This document shows positions 24,953-33,654 of a DNA stretch of 64,000 nucleotides, in pieces; position 1 is the first letter of the stretch, and the number at the start of each line of letters is the position of its first letter. The notes under the pieces are model-generated. The model was not told where the DNA came from. It did not search any database and worked only from the letters and a program-made list of their open reading frames with translations. Origin of the DNA: CAYTGM01 sp964437365 (GTDB lineage: Bacteria; Sumerlaeota; Sumerlaeia; SLMS01); NCBI GenBank assembly GCA_964437365.1, contig CAYTGM010000005.1, positions 62,001 through 126,000 on the forward strand. Reading direction: 5' to 3'. The position numbers and the translations under genes are program-made.

Positions 24953-25072
24953 TTTATTTGTCGCGGTGCAGGCTTTATTTGTCGCGGAGCAGCCTCAAAC
25001 GACACTTTATTTGTCGCGCCAAGGGTTTTTTTGTGTCGCGAGGCCCTCTCTTACGACACTTTATTTGTCGCA
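24953..25072. promoter_or_regulatory. Reiterated operator upstream of the HTH-Fic gene
   Basis: Five copies of a TTTATTTGTCGCG-like box lie at 24953-24965, 24974-24986, about 25006-25018, about 25027-25040 (variant with TGTGTCGCG) and about 25060-25072. Two copies extend to CGACACTTTATTTGTCG, an inverted repeat of CGACA and TGTCG around 7 bases. The array ends 15 bp before the Fic start codon, so the HTH domain is the likely reader, giving autoregulation. Binding is inferred. Confidence 0.7.
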
Positions 25073-25133
25073 AGGCCTCAGAATAGCGAGCAAAAAGTTC
25101 TGCCGACTTGTTGAAAACTGCATTTTCGGCAAG

Positions 25134-25168
25134 CGTTACCTGAGAGGGGCGGCACCTCTCAGCTAAGA
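25134..25168 (+). repeat. Palindrome, copy 6 (solo)
   Basis: Left arm CGTTACCTGAGAGG, centre GGCGGCA, right arm CCTCTCAGCTAAGA. The inner 8-bp arms are perfect. No Rhs core follows; the sequence diverges right after CTAAG. It marks the right border of the array. Confidence 0.93.
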
Positions 25169-25251
25169 GCAATTGATCCTCAACTCTATGTCGCTTAAAA
25201 GAGCAGAAATATAGCAATTAGGAGTGTACATCGAACGAGGCAAATGGATAC

Positions 25252-25413
25252 ATGACAAGAATCAATTTGAAACGCACGAAGCCCCTAATGTGGCGAGGTG
25301 TTGAATTACCTCCGGGTTGTACACTTGAAAGTCTCCTCCGCGTGATTCAGGGTTCTATGGGATGGAATGATTGCCATTTGTATGAATTTCACATCCTGGA
25401 CGAGCGTTACTGA
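25252..25413 (+). CDS. Truncated plasmid pRiA4b ORF-3-like protein
   Basis: 53 residues: MTRINLKRTKPLMWRGVELP, then GCTLESLLRVIQGSMGW and NDCHLYEFHI before a stop. This is the well-conserved start of the pRiA4b ORF-3-like family (PLxWRR, L..LH.VIQ..MGW...HLYEF). Family members are normally three or more times longer, so this is a remnant. An AATTAGGAG ribosome-binding-like sequence lies about 28 nt upstream, too far to be convincing. Function of the family is unknown; it often travels with mobile DNA. It begins 84 nt after the solo palindrome and is followed by an IS481-like remnant. Confidence 0.65.
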   Translation: MTRINLKRTKPLMWRGVELPPGCTLESLLRVIQGSMGWNDCHLYEFHILDERY

Positions 25414-25823
25414 GCGACCCGACACATAGGTAACACTTGAAAACCTTTCAGGACAATTTCCCCTGGAGGTTAAGCTCATGCCCTGGCAAGGCCCTTTACC
25501 TATGGAAGAAAGTGTTTAATTTGTCTCTCGTCTATTGGAAGGTGAGGAAATAAGCTCTACAATCAATTCAAGTAAGAGGGGACTGTCCACCGGAAGCCTG
25601 TGGCGGAAACTATGGTTTTCAGGAATTCTGCCAGACCATGAAGGATCCCAAACACCCTTACCATTCAACCATGCTCGAGTGGTAAGGAAATCGAATCTTC
25701 AATCCAAAAGATTTCAATCTGGTAGCGGCGAACATATACTTAAGTCATAACCTGAAGAGCAGGTAACGGAATCCTTGTATTATATGTATATAGATATCTC
25801 GTACGTTTACCCCCAGAGTGTTT
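25414..25823 (+). mobile_element. IS481-family remnant
   Basis: The left part shows GACCCGACACATAGGTAACA, resembling the CACCTATGT-type ends of IS481 elements, then GGAGG at 25465 and a transposase-like start at 25478 (MPWQGPLPMEESV). The frame has a TAA at 25517, resumes in the same frame with LLEGEE, and loses similarity after about 25600. No right end or catalytic DDE region was found. The 25751-25823 stretch holds nothing recognisable. Confidence 0.5.
25478..25750 (+). pseudogene. IS481-like transposase N-terminus, broken
   Basis: MPWQGPLPMEES resembles the conserved opening of IS481 transposases (MPW, a short spacer, then Met-Asp/Glu-Glu/Gln-R). An in-frame TAA interrupts it after 13 residues; the frame then continues to 25750 with LLEGEEISS and a decayed helix-turn-helix region (STGSLWRK). 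The catalytic integrase domain is absent. Not functional. Confidence 0.5.
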
Positions 25824-26438
25824 TTAAGACCTTTCTACGACCAAACCAATGGTTACTCTTAATACAAATGACAAACATATCGGTATCATCCAGACACTCA
25901 GAACATCAACAACGGAACCGGTTATCACACCGATCATTATGAACAGAACGGCCACACCTGCTGTCTTTACAATATCTTCAGTAAGAGATTCCCCCAGAGT
26001 CACGAGTGCAGCAGTGAATAGGCCTGAAAAGACGGTGACAGGCGCTTGGTTCAATAAAGGCAATTGGGAGTGCCACATAGTAAGATAGAGAAACGAGAGA
26101 CACGACGATAAGAGAAAGGAAAAGACGACTAAGAATAGAAAATTACCTTCACGTTTCCGCATACTTCGCTCATGTTCAAAAACACCACGCGTAACACCAT
26201 GGACGATGGCGGATACTTGCCAGGGTTCAACCCCTGAACTCCTAATCCCTTTTCGAAACAGACCAAAATCTGATGGCTCAAGTTTAGAATTCAATAGAGC
26301 CCTGATTTCCTTTAGAATCGCTTTCTGTTGATTCTCATCAAATCCATCTCCACAAAGGATGGACAATTTATTGTCGCGTATAGCGACTCGAAAGCGATCA
26401 TAAATCTTGTCGTAATCATGAGTTTGTACGTCAGTCAT
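25824..26438 (-). CDS. Uncharacterised membrane protein
   Basis: 204 residues, no family recognised. A soluble N-terminal part of about 95 residues (YDRFRVAIRDNKLSILCGDG, charged and helical) is followed by four predicted membrane helices: FLFLVVFSFLLSSCLSFLYL, VTVFSGLFTAALVTL, GVAVLFIMIGVITGSVVDVL and WMIPICLSFVLRVTIGLVV. It stands alone between the IS481-like remnant and a large membrane protein gene, each more than 150 bp from the nearest frame. Cytoplasmic-membrane location is inferred from hydrophobicity; no role can be proposed. Confidence 0.55.
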   Translation of the reverse strand: MTDVQTHDYDKIYDRFRVAIRDNKLSILCGDGFDENQQKAILKEIRALLNSKLEPSDFGLFRKGIRSSGVEPWQVSAIVHGVTRGVFEHERSMRKREGNFLFLVVFSFLLSSCLSFLYLTMWHSQLPLLNQAPVTVFSGLFTAALVTLGESLTEDIVKTAGVAVLFIMIGVITGSVVDVLSVWMIPICLSFVLRVTIGLVVERS

Positions 26439-26596
26439 TGTATAGCCTGCTCTCTTCTCCCGTGATCACAAACCTAACCTGAGTATATTCAACTTTACGA
26501 ACATATTTCAAAGAATCAAGAAGAAACTCTTTCAGGTCAATTGAAAACAACCGAGAACGTACTGAATAGGTCTATACTACAATTCGATTCATCAAC

Positions 26597-28921
26597 CTAT
26601 TCGCTCACAAGAGGTTTCCGAACGATTTTGGACACCTCGCATTCGAGTCCTGGGTAAGTACCGCCCGGAAAGGAAATAAAGAACGCTTTTACGGCTTCGT
26701 CGGGGGCATATTCCAGATCCTCTTTGAGTTTAAAAACCACCCACTGCCAGTCGTTTCCCCCGTGGACAAAGGTTCGACGAACATAGGCGGATCTGATATC
26801 AGGGTTTCTGTCTGTAATCCACGTGAGCTTAGCATAGTCGTAGTCGACACCACGTTTGCTATGTCGAAATCGAAAAGCAATCTCTGCAAATTCTGCCAAA
26901 GGGACGCCACCGGCAACAAGCCCGTACGAATCATCGATATCATTGTATATAAGTTCTAATTCTTGAGAAGGGCCAAGAACCTCTTTCCACTCGCCAGATG
27001 AGTCTCGGTGGATAATTCGGATAGGAGTCCAGGGGATTGAATCCTCAAGAGGCGGCTCTCTTTCAATAAGGGGGCGCCACGGTAAGTCCTTGAGAGACCG
27101 GGTGGGTCCCTCAAGGCCTTTCGTTTCTGAGATATCGACGATCGCTCCCCTACTCCAAGCTGAGACTACCGATATACCAGGTATAGATTTAATATCAGCC
27201 AGAAGCGACAGGTCACTAAGATAGAGATGATCCGTCCCAATAGATTTCAGATAAGCAACCTGCTCGGTAAGTGGTAAAGAATCCAGATTTCCTTTCAGGG
27301 TCTGATACGGGTAGAGATAGATTCCTCCGTCAAACCCGGAAGGTGAAGAGGGGAAACTCAATGCTGCTTCCGGCAGCCACTCTTCGCTCCCAAAAGGAAG
27401 TGGGGCTACGGAGGAACCTTCAGGAAGCTCAGCAAGAGCTTTGCTTCCTTCGCTAGAGACCTCATGGAGAGATGGAGTTTGCATAGGGAAGTATTCCAGA
27501 AGCAGGAGTATAAATATGAATGAGCATGCAACCCAGTAAGACCTTGAGGATTTCAGGATTGTTCTCAGATTCATCAGAGCCCATGCAGAAGAGATCGCCA
27601 TAAAGAACAAATAGAGCACGACGAATCTCGCAGGGGCTCTAAGAAACCTGAGGGGAGAAATATACTCATACACGATCCAGAACGGGAGCTTGATGGCGGA
27701 AGGCTGATCTCCAATCCATAAAAGCGGTCCCAGGGAAAAGATGACACCAACGAGAGCAAGAACTCCGGCCAGAAGCAGGTACCTCCGCTCATTAGAAAGC
27801 ATTGATTCATTGCCTGAAGGCTTTTTGAGAAACAGGGTTAAAAGGGAAAAAGTGGCGAGCAGTATGGTCGTATACCCAGCGAAGCCAACATTTTCGATCC
27901 TGGGTAGAGGGCCGACTCCTTCGAACGCCCTCCCTAAGATAGACATGGGCCGAACGTCCCATCGAGGGGGCAATATATACTCTGATAGCCCCAGTGAAAA
28001 GAGCGTCGTCTGATTCAAACCTCGAGTTTGCCCGGCAACATCAGAAAGATATTTATACGGCATGGCAAATATGTAGACGAGACATAGTACCGTCAAAACA
28101 CTGAACAGAAAACACCCTTCAACGGATAACTTAATGCCCTTAAAATTAAATCCTGTATCTACAAGATACATTGCAAGGAGTCCAATGAGCAGGATGACTC
28201 CGAGGTAGATGCTCGCAGTAAATTGGAGAAAAAGGAAACCGGATGCGAATATACCCCAGAGTAGTTTTTTCTCTTTTCGGAACCTGACGTAGAAAATAAA
28301 ACTGAGAGGTATGAATATCGGACACGAAATATTAGGGTGCCCCATGAGGTGCCATTGCATCCAGGGGTTCATGGAGAAGATGATGGCCGCTAGAACACCT
28401 CCCACTCGAGAATGAGTCAGACTGACTGCACATATATACATTGTGATACCAGAGAAGATCACATTGAGAATCATCATTAAATTATAAGAAAGTACGGGTT
28501 GTCTAAACAATCTAAGTGGAGCTGTTAGAAGCTCCATTAAGGGGTTTGTGGCTGTGCACGCCTTTAGCCCTTCGAGACCTCCAAACAGGGGGATGTCATA
28601 ATAGGCCAACGGCCTTGTAAGGAGAGTTTGCTGTCCCCAATTTACGAGATATGCTGTATGGAGAGTATCCCCATAGAACAAATGAGAATGAAGTCGATGA
28701 GGTGGAAAGAGCTGGGCGATGAGAATGACTTGAAGGAGGAGAATCACAAACAGGGGTAGAAAGTGTTGGGAGAGTTCTCCCCTGGATCGCCTTACACCAG
28801 AACAATCTTCTTTCATCAACATAGTAGCTAGTCGTGTTAATCGGGTCTTGATGAGTTTAAGAGAAGGTTTTGAATCGTTGACTTTAAGATTTTCGTGGAC
28901 AACAGGAATTCGAGAACCCAC
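26597..28921 (-). CDS. Large polytopic membrane protein, glycosyltransferase (GT-C)-like
   Basis: 774 residues from a GTG at 28921; a later start at the ATG 28822 is equally possible because no clear ribosome-binding site favours either. About ten to twelve membrane helices fill residues 50-500, beginning LPLFVILLLQVILIAQLFPP. The first large loop (FYGDTLHTAYLVNWGQQTLL, GGLEGLKACTATNPLMELL) has the layout of GT-C-type or YfhO-like membrane glycosyltransferases, which use lipid-linked sugars outside the membrane. The C-terminal 270 residues are soluble, probably periplasmic, and include a cellulose-binding-like beta region (IRIIHRDSSGEWKEV). Catalytic acids cannot be assigned. It is divergent from the pseudopilin gene and precedes the polysaccharide cluster. 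Confidence 0.6.
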   Translation of the reverse strand: MGSRIPVVHENLKVNDSKPSLKLIKTRLTRLATMLMKEDCSGVRRSRGELSQHFLPLFVILLLQVILIAQLFPPHRLHSHLFYGDTLHTAYLVNWGQQTLLTRPLAYYDIPLFGGLEGLKACTATNPLMELLTAPLRLFRQPVLSYNLMMILNVIFSGITMYICAVSLTHSRVGGVLAAIIFSMNPWMQWHLMGHPNISCPIFIPLSFIFYVRFRKEKKLLWGIFASGFLFLQFTASIYLGVILLIGLLAMYLVDTGFNFKGIKLSVEGCFLFSVLTVLCLVYIFAMPYKYLSDVAGQTRGLNQTTLFSLGLSEYILPPRWDVRPMSILGRAFEGVGPLPRIENVGFAGYTTILLATFSLLTLFLKKPSGNESMLSNERRYLLLAGVLALVGVIFSLGPLLWIGDQPSAIKLPFWIVYEYISPLRFLRAPARFVVLYLFFMAISSAWALMNLRTILKSSRSYWVACSFIFILLLLEYFPMQTPSLHEVSSEGSKALAELPEGSSVAPLPFGSEEWLPEAALSFPSSPSGFDGGIYLYPYQTLKGNLDSLPLTEQVAYLKSIGTDHLYLSDLSLLADIKSIPGISVVSAWSRGAIVDISETKGLEGPTRSLKDLPWRPLIEREPPLEDSIPWTPIRIIHRDSSGEWKEVLGPSQELELIYNDIDDSYGLVAGGVPLAEFAEIAFRFRHSKRGVDYDYAKLTWITDRNPDIRSAYVRRTFVHGGNDWQWVVFKLKEDLEYAPDEAVKAFFISFPGGTYPGLECEVSKIVRKPLVSE

Positions 28922-28962
28922 TATTGGAAGATGAGGGGAATCTTATCCCTGGAGATTTAGAG

Positions 28963-29664
28963 ATGAAAGACCTGAAACAGAAAAAATGGAAAGCATTTAC
29001 GCTCATCGAGCTCCTGATTGTGGTAGCGATCATTGCGATTCTTGCGGCAATCGCTGTTCCCAACTTTCTCGAGGCACAGACTCGAGCAAAAATATCTAGA
29101 GTTCGCTCTGACTTGAGGTCGGTTGCGACGGCTCTTGAAGCCCGAGCGGTTGATACTCAAGGGGGTGAAGGAGAAGTCTATTCGCTGATGCGACTGAATG
29201 TTCCTGGTCAGTTTCCACCCAGACAGCCGGACGACTTTTTGGAGAACGGCTCTCCTCGTCGGTTTAACCAGGCTACAATCCCACTGGAACTGACAACGCC
29301 GATCGCCTATATGACAAGCGTCCCCATCGACCCCTTCAAGAATCCTTCATCACAGCGCTTCTCAAGTTCAGGAGCTCCGAATCCCATTCCAGTTGTGGTT
29401 ATCGAAGATAGAACTACTTTTCACTATCGCTACGACAATATTTCCCAACTCACGAAACTCCCCGGCTTTGGTTTTGATGAAAGAGATCTCGCCGAGTACG
29501 GCGCATGGCGTCTAGACAGTATCGGACCTGACAACGAGTATTTCGGCTCTATTGGCAGGCGAGTCTATGATCCGACGAACGGTACCCTTTCTCTCGGAGA
29601 TATTATCAGGACCCAGGCAAGCTCTGAAGGAAAGAGCAAGGAGTCCACACTTGGTTCCAACTAA
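28963..29664 (+). CDS. Type IV pilin/type II secretion pseudopilin-like protein
   Basis: 233 residues from ATG 28963, chosen for GGAG 8 nt upstream; a 13-residue longer form is possible. A short charged leader (MKDLKQKKWKA) precedes the class III signal FTLIELLIVVAIIAILAAIA, with Ala rather than the usual Gly before the cleaved bond and Glu at +5. The VPNFLEAQTRAKISR continuation is characteristic of pseudopilins from several uncultured phyla. The C-terminal globular part (about 60-233) is of the GspG-like or DUF1559-like size. No pilus or secretion genes lie nearby, so the substrate apparatus must be elsewhere. Confidence 0.85.
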   Translation: MKDLKQKKWKAFTLIELLIVVAIIAILAAIAVPNFLEAQTRAKISRVRSDLRSVATALEARAVDTQGGEGEVYSLMRLNVPGQFPPRQPDDFLENGSPRRFNQATIPLELTTPIAYMTSVPIDPFKNPSSQRFSSSGAPNPIPVVVIEDRTTFHYRYDNISQLTKLPGFGFDERDLAEYGAWRLDSIGPDNEYFGSIGRRVYDPTNGTLSLGDIIRTQASSEGKSKESTLGSN

Positions 29665-29808
29665 TAAGCTGTTAAACTTCCTGTGGGCAAATAAATGATG
29701 CCGGGAAGTAACAATCTTTTATTTTAGCGTAAATCCACTTGTATTCTGATCAGTGTCAGCTAGGATTCTCCCCATCTGCTAAAATCCATGCTCTTGGGGA
29801 GACTTGTC

Positions 29809-30663
29809 ATGATGAACTTTTTTAGATTATCCTGGCTTTTATTGTTTCTGATTTCACTGTGCAGTCCTGTGACTGCGCAAATTATCATTCCCCGCCTGAT
29901 CGAGACTTACGAGGCACCCAACAATGCATACTTATATCTGATTGATAAGACTTCGAGCGACACGCTGGTCCTGGTAACGTCCTCTGTCGGATTTGATAAA
30001 CATCTTTCGTTTGATCCTGCCACAGAGGGATTCTCCATTGAAGACAGCAATGCATACTATGGGTTAGGCAGTGGAGAGGTCGCCTGGGACAATAATGCCG
30101 GAACTTTTATAGCCTATGACATGGCATATACGGGGTGGGCAGACTTTTGTCCGGATGGAATTTATTACCACAACGGTTGGGGGGGAACTAGCTTATACTT
30201 CGGGAATGGTCCTCAATTCGATTATAATCGCGAAATATGGGGAGTGACGACTAATAGCTCTGGAGAGATTCTCCTCATGGCAGGAACGATCATGAATCCA
30301 TGCTTAGATTCAGAGGAATTCCTGGAAATCGTCAAATTCACATCTGATGGAGTGAATCCAACTTATACGTACCAACTCACACTAGCAGGGGCGGAAAGTC
30401 TTACCAGTTGGTCAAATATACGAGGGCTGGACTATGATGAGGACAATGACTTGTATTGGGTAACCTATTCCAATTCCGAGGTTCCTCTATTCATTGGCTA
30501 CTCTTCCTCGGGTGAGAAGCTCTATGAGGTTTTGGCGCCAGGATATGAGGCACGCCTTGTTCACTGGCAGGACCTCGAGTATTTCATCGTTGATGGATCT
30601 TCAACTTTACGACATGTCGAAATCGACCTCTTAACCTCAGTTGATTCCTGGAAGAGTTACTGA
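29809..30663 (+). CDS. Secreted protein of unknown function
   Basis: 284 residues from the ATG at 29809, supported by GGGGAG 7 nt upstream (29796-29801). A signal peptide (FRLSWLLLFLISLCSPVTA) ends before QIIIP. The mature part is rich in aromatic and acidic residues and predicted beta structure (DTLVLVTSSVGFDKHLSFDP, IRGLDYDEDNDLYWVTYSN, DLEYFIVDGSSTLRHVEID), which hints at a beta-propeller, but no repeat or motif is clear enough to name one. It stands between the pseudopilin gene and the leftward polysaccharide genes, convergent with the latter. Confidence 0.6.
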   Translation: MMNFFRLSWLLLFLISLCSPVTAQIIIPRLIETYEAPNNAYLYLIDKTSSDTLVLVTSSVGFDKHLSFDPATEGFSIEDSNAYYGLGSGEVAWDNNAGTFIAYDMAYTGWADFCPDGIYYHNGWGGTSLYFGNGPQFDYNREIWGVTTNSSGEILLMAGTIMNPCLDSEEFLEIVKFTSDGVNPTYTYQLTLAGAESLTSWSNIRGLDYDEDNDLYWVTYSNSEVPLFIGYSSSGEKLYEVLAPGYEARLVHWQDLEYFIVDGSSTLRHVEIDLLTSVDSWKSY

Positions 30664-30689
30664 GCAGATTGCTTCATGCTTCCGGGTGA

Positions 30690-31652
30690 CTATTGCCGGC
30701 GCAGTTTTCTGGTGAACTGCATCACCTTATCTGGATTAGTAAACTCGAGAAGGTAGAGCGGACCACGTGGGCTCATTAGCTTCTTTCTATGATAGGGCCC
30801 GAAAGTCCACTTTAAGGCAAGTCCCCTTTGACCATGGCGGATGGCGCAACGGATGGCTGAGAGAGAGATACGTCTCAATGTGAAATCGACTTCTTTCTTC
30901 TGTTCGCCCTCCACGTTAAGACCGGATAAATACTTATATAGTGACATGGGAGCATCTGTGTTTCCGCTTCTGTCTATAGATTCGTTCGAAAGGCGATAGT
31001 AGCTGATGGGCTGGTTGACATAAGAGGTCTTCAGGTTTGGTTTTTTGAGAGCCATGAGTATGAAATAGCCACGATCGCACGCGTCTGAAAACTGCTCCCC
31101 CGCTTCGGCATAACGCTGTTCCTTCGCTTCTTCTCGGTGAAGTAAGTATCCATTCATGGCTACCTGTCCGATGAGGGCGGCCTTAAAGAAACTGATGGGA
31201 GCCTTTTCATACTTTTCCGTTCTAAACTGTTTCCGGTTAAAGTGTTTTGTATCATATTCAAGAACCTCGCCATCATTAGTGATATACGTATTCTGTCCAT
31301 AAATGAGGCGTGCTCCTGTTTTCAGAACTTCTCTCTGGAAGATTTCGAAAGCATTCTTGTGGTAAAGATCATCATCGTGAATGAGTGTAACATAATCACC
31401 CTCTGCTTTCTGAAAAAGGGAATCAACATTAAGGCTTTGTCCAAGAGAAGGTTGGTTGCTGAAATATCTGACTTTCACTTTCGTTGATTCCACATAGGAC
31501 CGCACCGCATCTCTTGTGCTGGTATCAGGTGAATCATCGCCGATGAGGATCTCGTGCGGAAGCGACGTTTGATTGAGACAAGACTCCAGGCATTCAATCA
31601 GCATATCCGGGCGGCGGTAAGTAGGAATACAGACGGAGATTTTACAGTTCAT
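30690..31652 (-). CDS. Glycosyltransferase family 2
   Basis: 320 residues. GT-A fold start ISVCIPTYRRPDMLIECLES, nucleotide-binding IGDDSPD, and the metal-binding IHDDDLYHKNAF (DxD-like D-D-D) near residue 95. Transfers a sugar from a nucleotide donor in the cytoplasm, presumably to the lipid-linked repeat unit of the surface polysaccharide made by this cluster. Donor and acceptor cannot be told. The gene follows the second GT2 gene by 33 bp in the same direction. Confidence 0.88.
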   Translation of the reverse strand: MNCKISVCIPTYRRPDMLIECLESCLNQTSLPHEILIGDDSPDTSTRDAVRSYVESTKVKVRYFSNQPSLGQSLNVDSLFQKAEGDYVTLIHDDDLYHKNAFEIFQREVLKTGARLIYGQNTYITNDGEVLEYDTKHFNRKQFRTEKYEKAPISFFKAALIGQVAMNGYLLHREEAKEQRYAEAGEQFSDACDRGYFILMALKKPNLKTSYVNQPISYYRLSNESIDRSGNTDAPMSLYKYLSGLNVEGEQKKEVDFTLRRISLSAIRCAIRHGQRGLALKWTFGPYHRKKLMSPRGPLYLLEFTNPDKVMQFTRKLRRQ

Positions 31653-31685
31653 GGTTATTGTGAAACCTCAATGTATAGAAGCTGA

Positions 31686-32744
31686 TCATTTTCTAAGCCT
31701 GCGTTTAATGCGAACATAACTGGCCCTGGGAAGACATCTCAATAACCCCCTGACGACTTTTCCAAGATGCGGAAACTCTCGAAGTGAAAGCTTTACCCTT
31801 TCAGCTGTTGGAAGGTCCCACCAGTAAGCTTTCACCGCCAATTCCTGAACTCGCTGATAGAGAAAACCAAGTGTCTCAATATCCTCCCGTGATCCGCTCT
31901 GCACTTTAATAAAGTCTGTTATATACCCTTGAAAAAGTGGAATATAATTTTTCTTGTTCTGTGCGACAAATGACTCCTCCTGATCAGGATCTTTGCGACT
32001 TTCATCGATAAGCTCCCCCCTGCGATTAGACAAATTCTGAGAGTGCTGTCTCCACAGGACTTGAACTGAATCTGAGCAGGCAATCGTGCCCTTCAGAATA
32101 GCTCGAAAGAGAAAAGCTTCATCTTCGTTTCGAATTCTTGGAGAAATCCTTCCCAATTCATCGAACAAGGATCGATCATAGGCAGCTGCACAGCCAGCCG
32201 GGAGGAGAAATCTATACTTGAATAGGGCACAATCCCTGATTCGCGAATGATAGTTATTCTTCTCCAGGTTTTTCAACGCTGCCTTTTTCAGTTCAAAATC
32301 CTCCAGCTTTTCCCCTTCCTCGGAAATTTTTCTGGTCCCAACGAATACGGCAAGGGGACGCTTACTTTTTTTCCAGAGTCTGTAACTTTCACTGGCTCTT
32401 TCAGGAAGCGAAACGTCGTCACCCGCCGCCAGCATCACCAGGTCACCGGCAGCTTTTTCGAAAACCTGGTTCACATGCTCACCTAAGCCAACGTTTTTAC
32501 TGTTCCTGTTCAGGACAATTTCATGAGGCCCATCGTATTCCTTTGCGCGTTTCTCCATGATCTCGAAGGTTCGATCACTTGAGCAATCATCGGACATGAT
32601 AATCTGCAAAGGCTGATAGGTCTGGCTGAGGGCCCCCGAGATGGCTTCCTCAATAAATTTTTCCTGATTATAAGAGATAATCGCGAGTGTGAGAACAGGC
32701 CGCGGCTTTGTTTCAGATTCTTGATCTTTGATCGGATTCAACAA
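31686..32744 (-). CDS. Glycosyltransferase family 2
   Basis: 352 residues. GT-A signatures: LTLAIISYNQEKFIEEAISG, MSDDCSSDRTFEIME and a GDDVSLPERASE metal-site region near 110. Cytoplasmic sugar transfer for polysaccharide assembly is inferred from position between rfbA (25 bp upstream) and another GT2 gene. The C-terminal 100 residues are basic and may contact the membrane. Confidence 0.88.
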   Translation of the reverse strand: MLNPIKDQESETKPRPVLTLAIISYNQEKFIEEAISGALSQTYQPLQIIMSDDCSSDRTFEIMEKRAKEYDGPHEIVLNRNSKNVGLGEHVNQVFEKAAGDLVMLAAGDDVSLPERASESYRLWKKSKRPLAVFVGTRKISEEGEKLEDFELKKAALKNLEKNNYHSRIRDCALFKYRFLLPAGCAAAYDRSLFDELGRISPRIRNEDEAFLFRAILKGTIACSDSVQVLWRQHSQNLSNRRGELIDESRKDPDQEESFVAQNKKNYIPLFQGYITDFIKVQSGSREDIETLGFLYQRVQELAVKAYWWDLPTAERVKLSLREFPHLGKVVRGLLRCLPRASYVRIKRRLRK

Positions 32745-32769
32745 CGTTTTTCCTGAGGATGATTCTGAA

Positions 32770-33654
32770 TTAGCCTGGGTCTTCGAGCAACTGAACGAGA
32801 TACCTGGTGTAGGTAGAACCTGATGGCATCTGGTCGATCAAGGCTTTAAACTCGCGGTCATTGAGAAAGCCCTGTCTCCATGATGCTTCTTCCGGACAGC
32901 CTACTTTCAGCCCCTGTCGTCTCTCGATGGTCTCGATAAAGTTGGATGCCTCAATCATACTTTCATGAGTGCCGGTATCAAGCCATGCTACACCGCGACC
33001 GAGTTTTTGAACCATGAGTTTCTTTTCAGATAGATACTGGAGATTCACATCGGTTATTTCCAGTTCGCCACGAGCTGATGGTTTAAGGTTTTTCGCTATT
33101 TCGACGACGCGATTATCATAGAAGTATAGACCTGGGACGGCATAGCGACTTTTGGGCTTCGCGGGCTTTTCTTCTATAGACAGTGCGACACCTTCTTTGT
33201 CGAATTCAACAACCCCATACCGTTCAGGATCGCCGACCGGGTATGCATAGACAACGCCCCCCTCTTCAAAGCTGGTTGCAGCGCGAAAGTCGTTTTGGCG
33301 TCCATAGAAGAGGTTGTCACCGAGCATGAGGCAAACACGATCATCACCGATGAATTCATCGCCGATAATGAATGCTTGAGCGATTCCATCAGGACTTTCC
33401 TGAACAGCATAGTCGATGGAGACTCCGAAACGCGAACCGTCTCCAAGTAAGTTTTGAAAACGAGGTGTGTCATGAGGGGTGGAGATGAGAAGAAAATCGC
33501 GAATACCAAGGAGAATGAGATGACTGAGTGGGTAATAGATCATCGGCTTATCGTAAACTGGCATGAGCTGTTTACTTGCGGTGAGGGTAAGAGGATACAA
33601 GCGCGAGCCTGCACCTCCTGCCAGGATGATTCCTTTGAGCGGCCGGGTGTTCAC
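32770..33654 (-). CDS. rfbA: Glucose-1-phosphate thymidylyltransferase
   Basis: 294 residues, the usual length. Makes dTDP-glucose from glucose 1-phosphate and dTTP. Signatures: GIILAGGAGSRLYPLT, KQLMPVYDKPMIYYPLS, LGDNLFYG, VVEFDKEG and WLDTGTHESM. First step of the dTDP-deoxysugar branch continued by rfbB and the genes at 35042-37086. It is divergent from rfbB across 158 bp, which should hold both promoters. rfbC and rfbD are absent, so rhamnose is not the product here. Confidence 0.96.
   Translation of the reverse strand: MNTRPLKGIILAGGAGSRLYPLTLTASKQLMPVYDKPMIYYPLSHLILLGIRDFLLISTPHDTPRFQNLLGDGSRFGVSIDYAVQESPDGIAQAFIIGDEFIGDDRVCLMLGDNLFYGRQNDFRAATSFEEGGVVYAYPVGDPERYGVVEFDKEGVALSIEEKPAKPKSRYAVPGLYFYDNRVVEIAKNLKPSARGELEITDVNLQYLSEKKLMVQKLGRGVAWLDTGTHESMIEASNFIETIERRQGLKVGCPEEASWRQGFLNDREFKALIDQMPSGSTYTRYLVQLLEDPG

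Noticed and set aside
16134..25168. Regularly spaced palindromes as a CRISPR-like or integron attC array
   Set aside because: Intervals are about 1.8 kb and hold genes, no integrase or cas gene is present, and the palindrome is coding within the Rhs core; only a loose functional analogy to cassette arrays remains.
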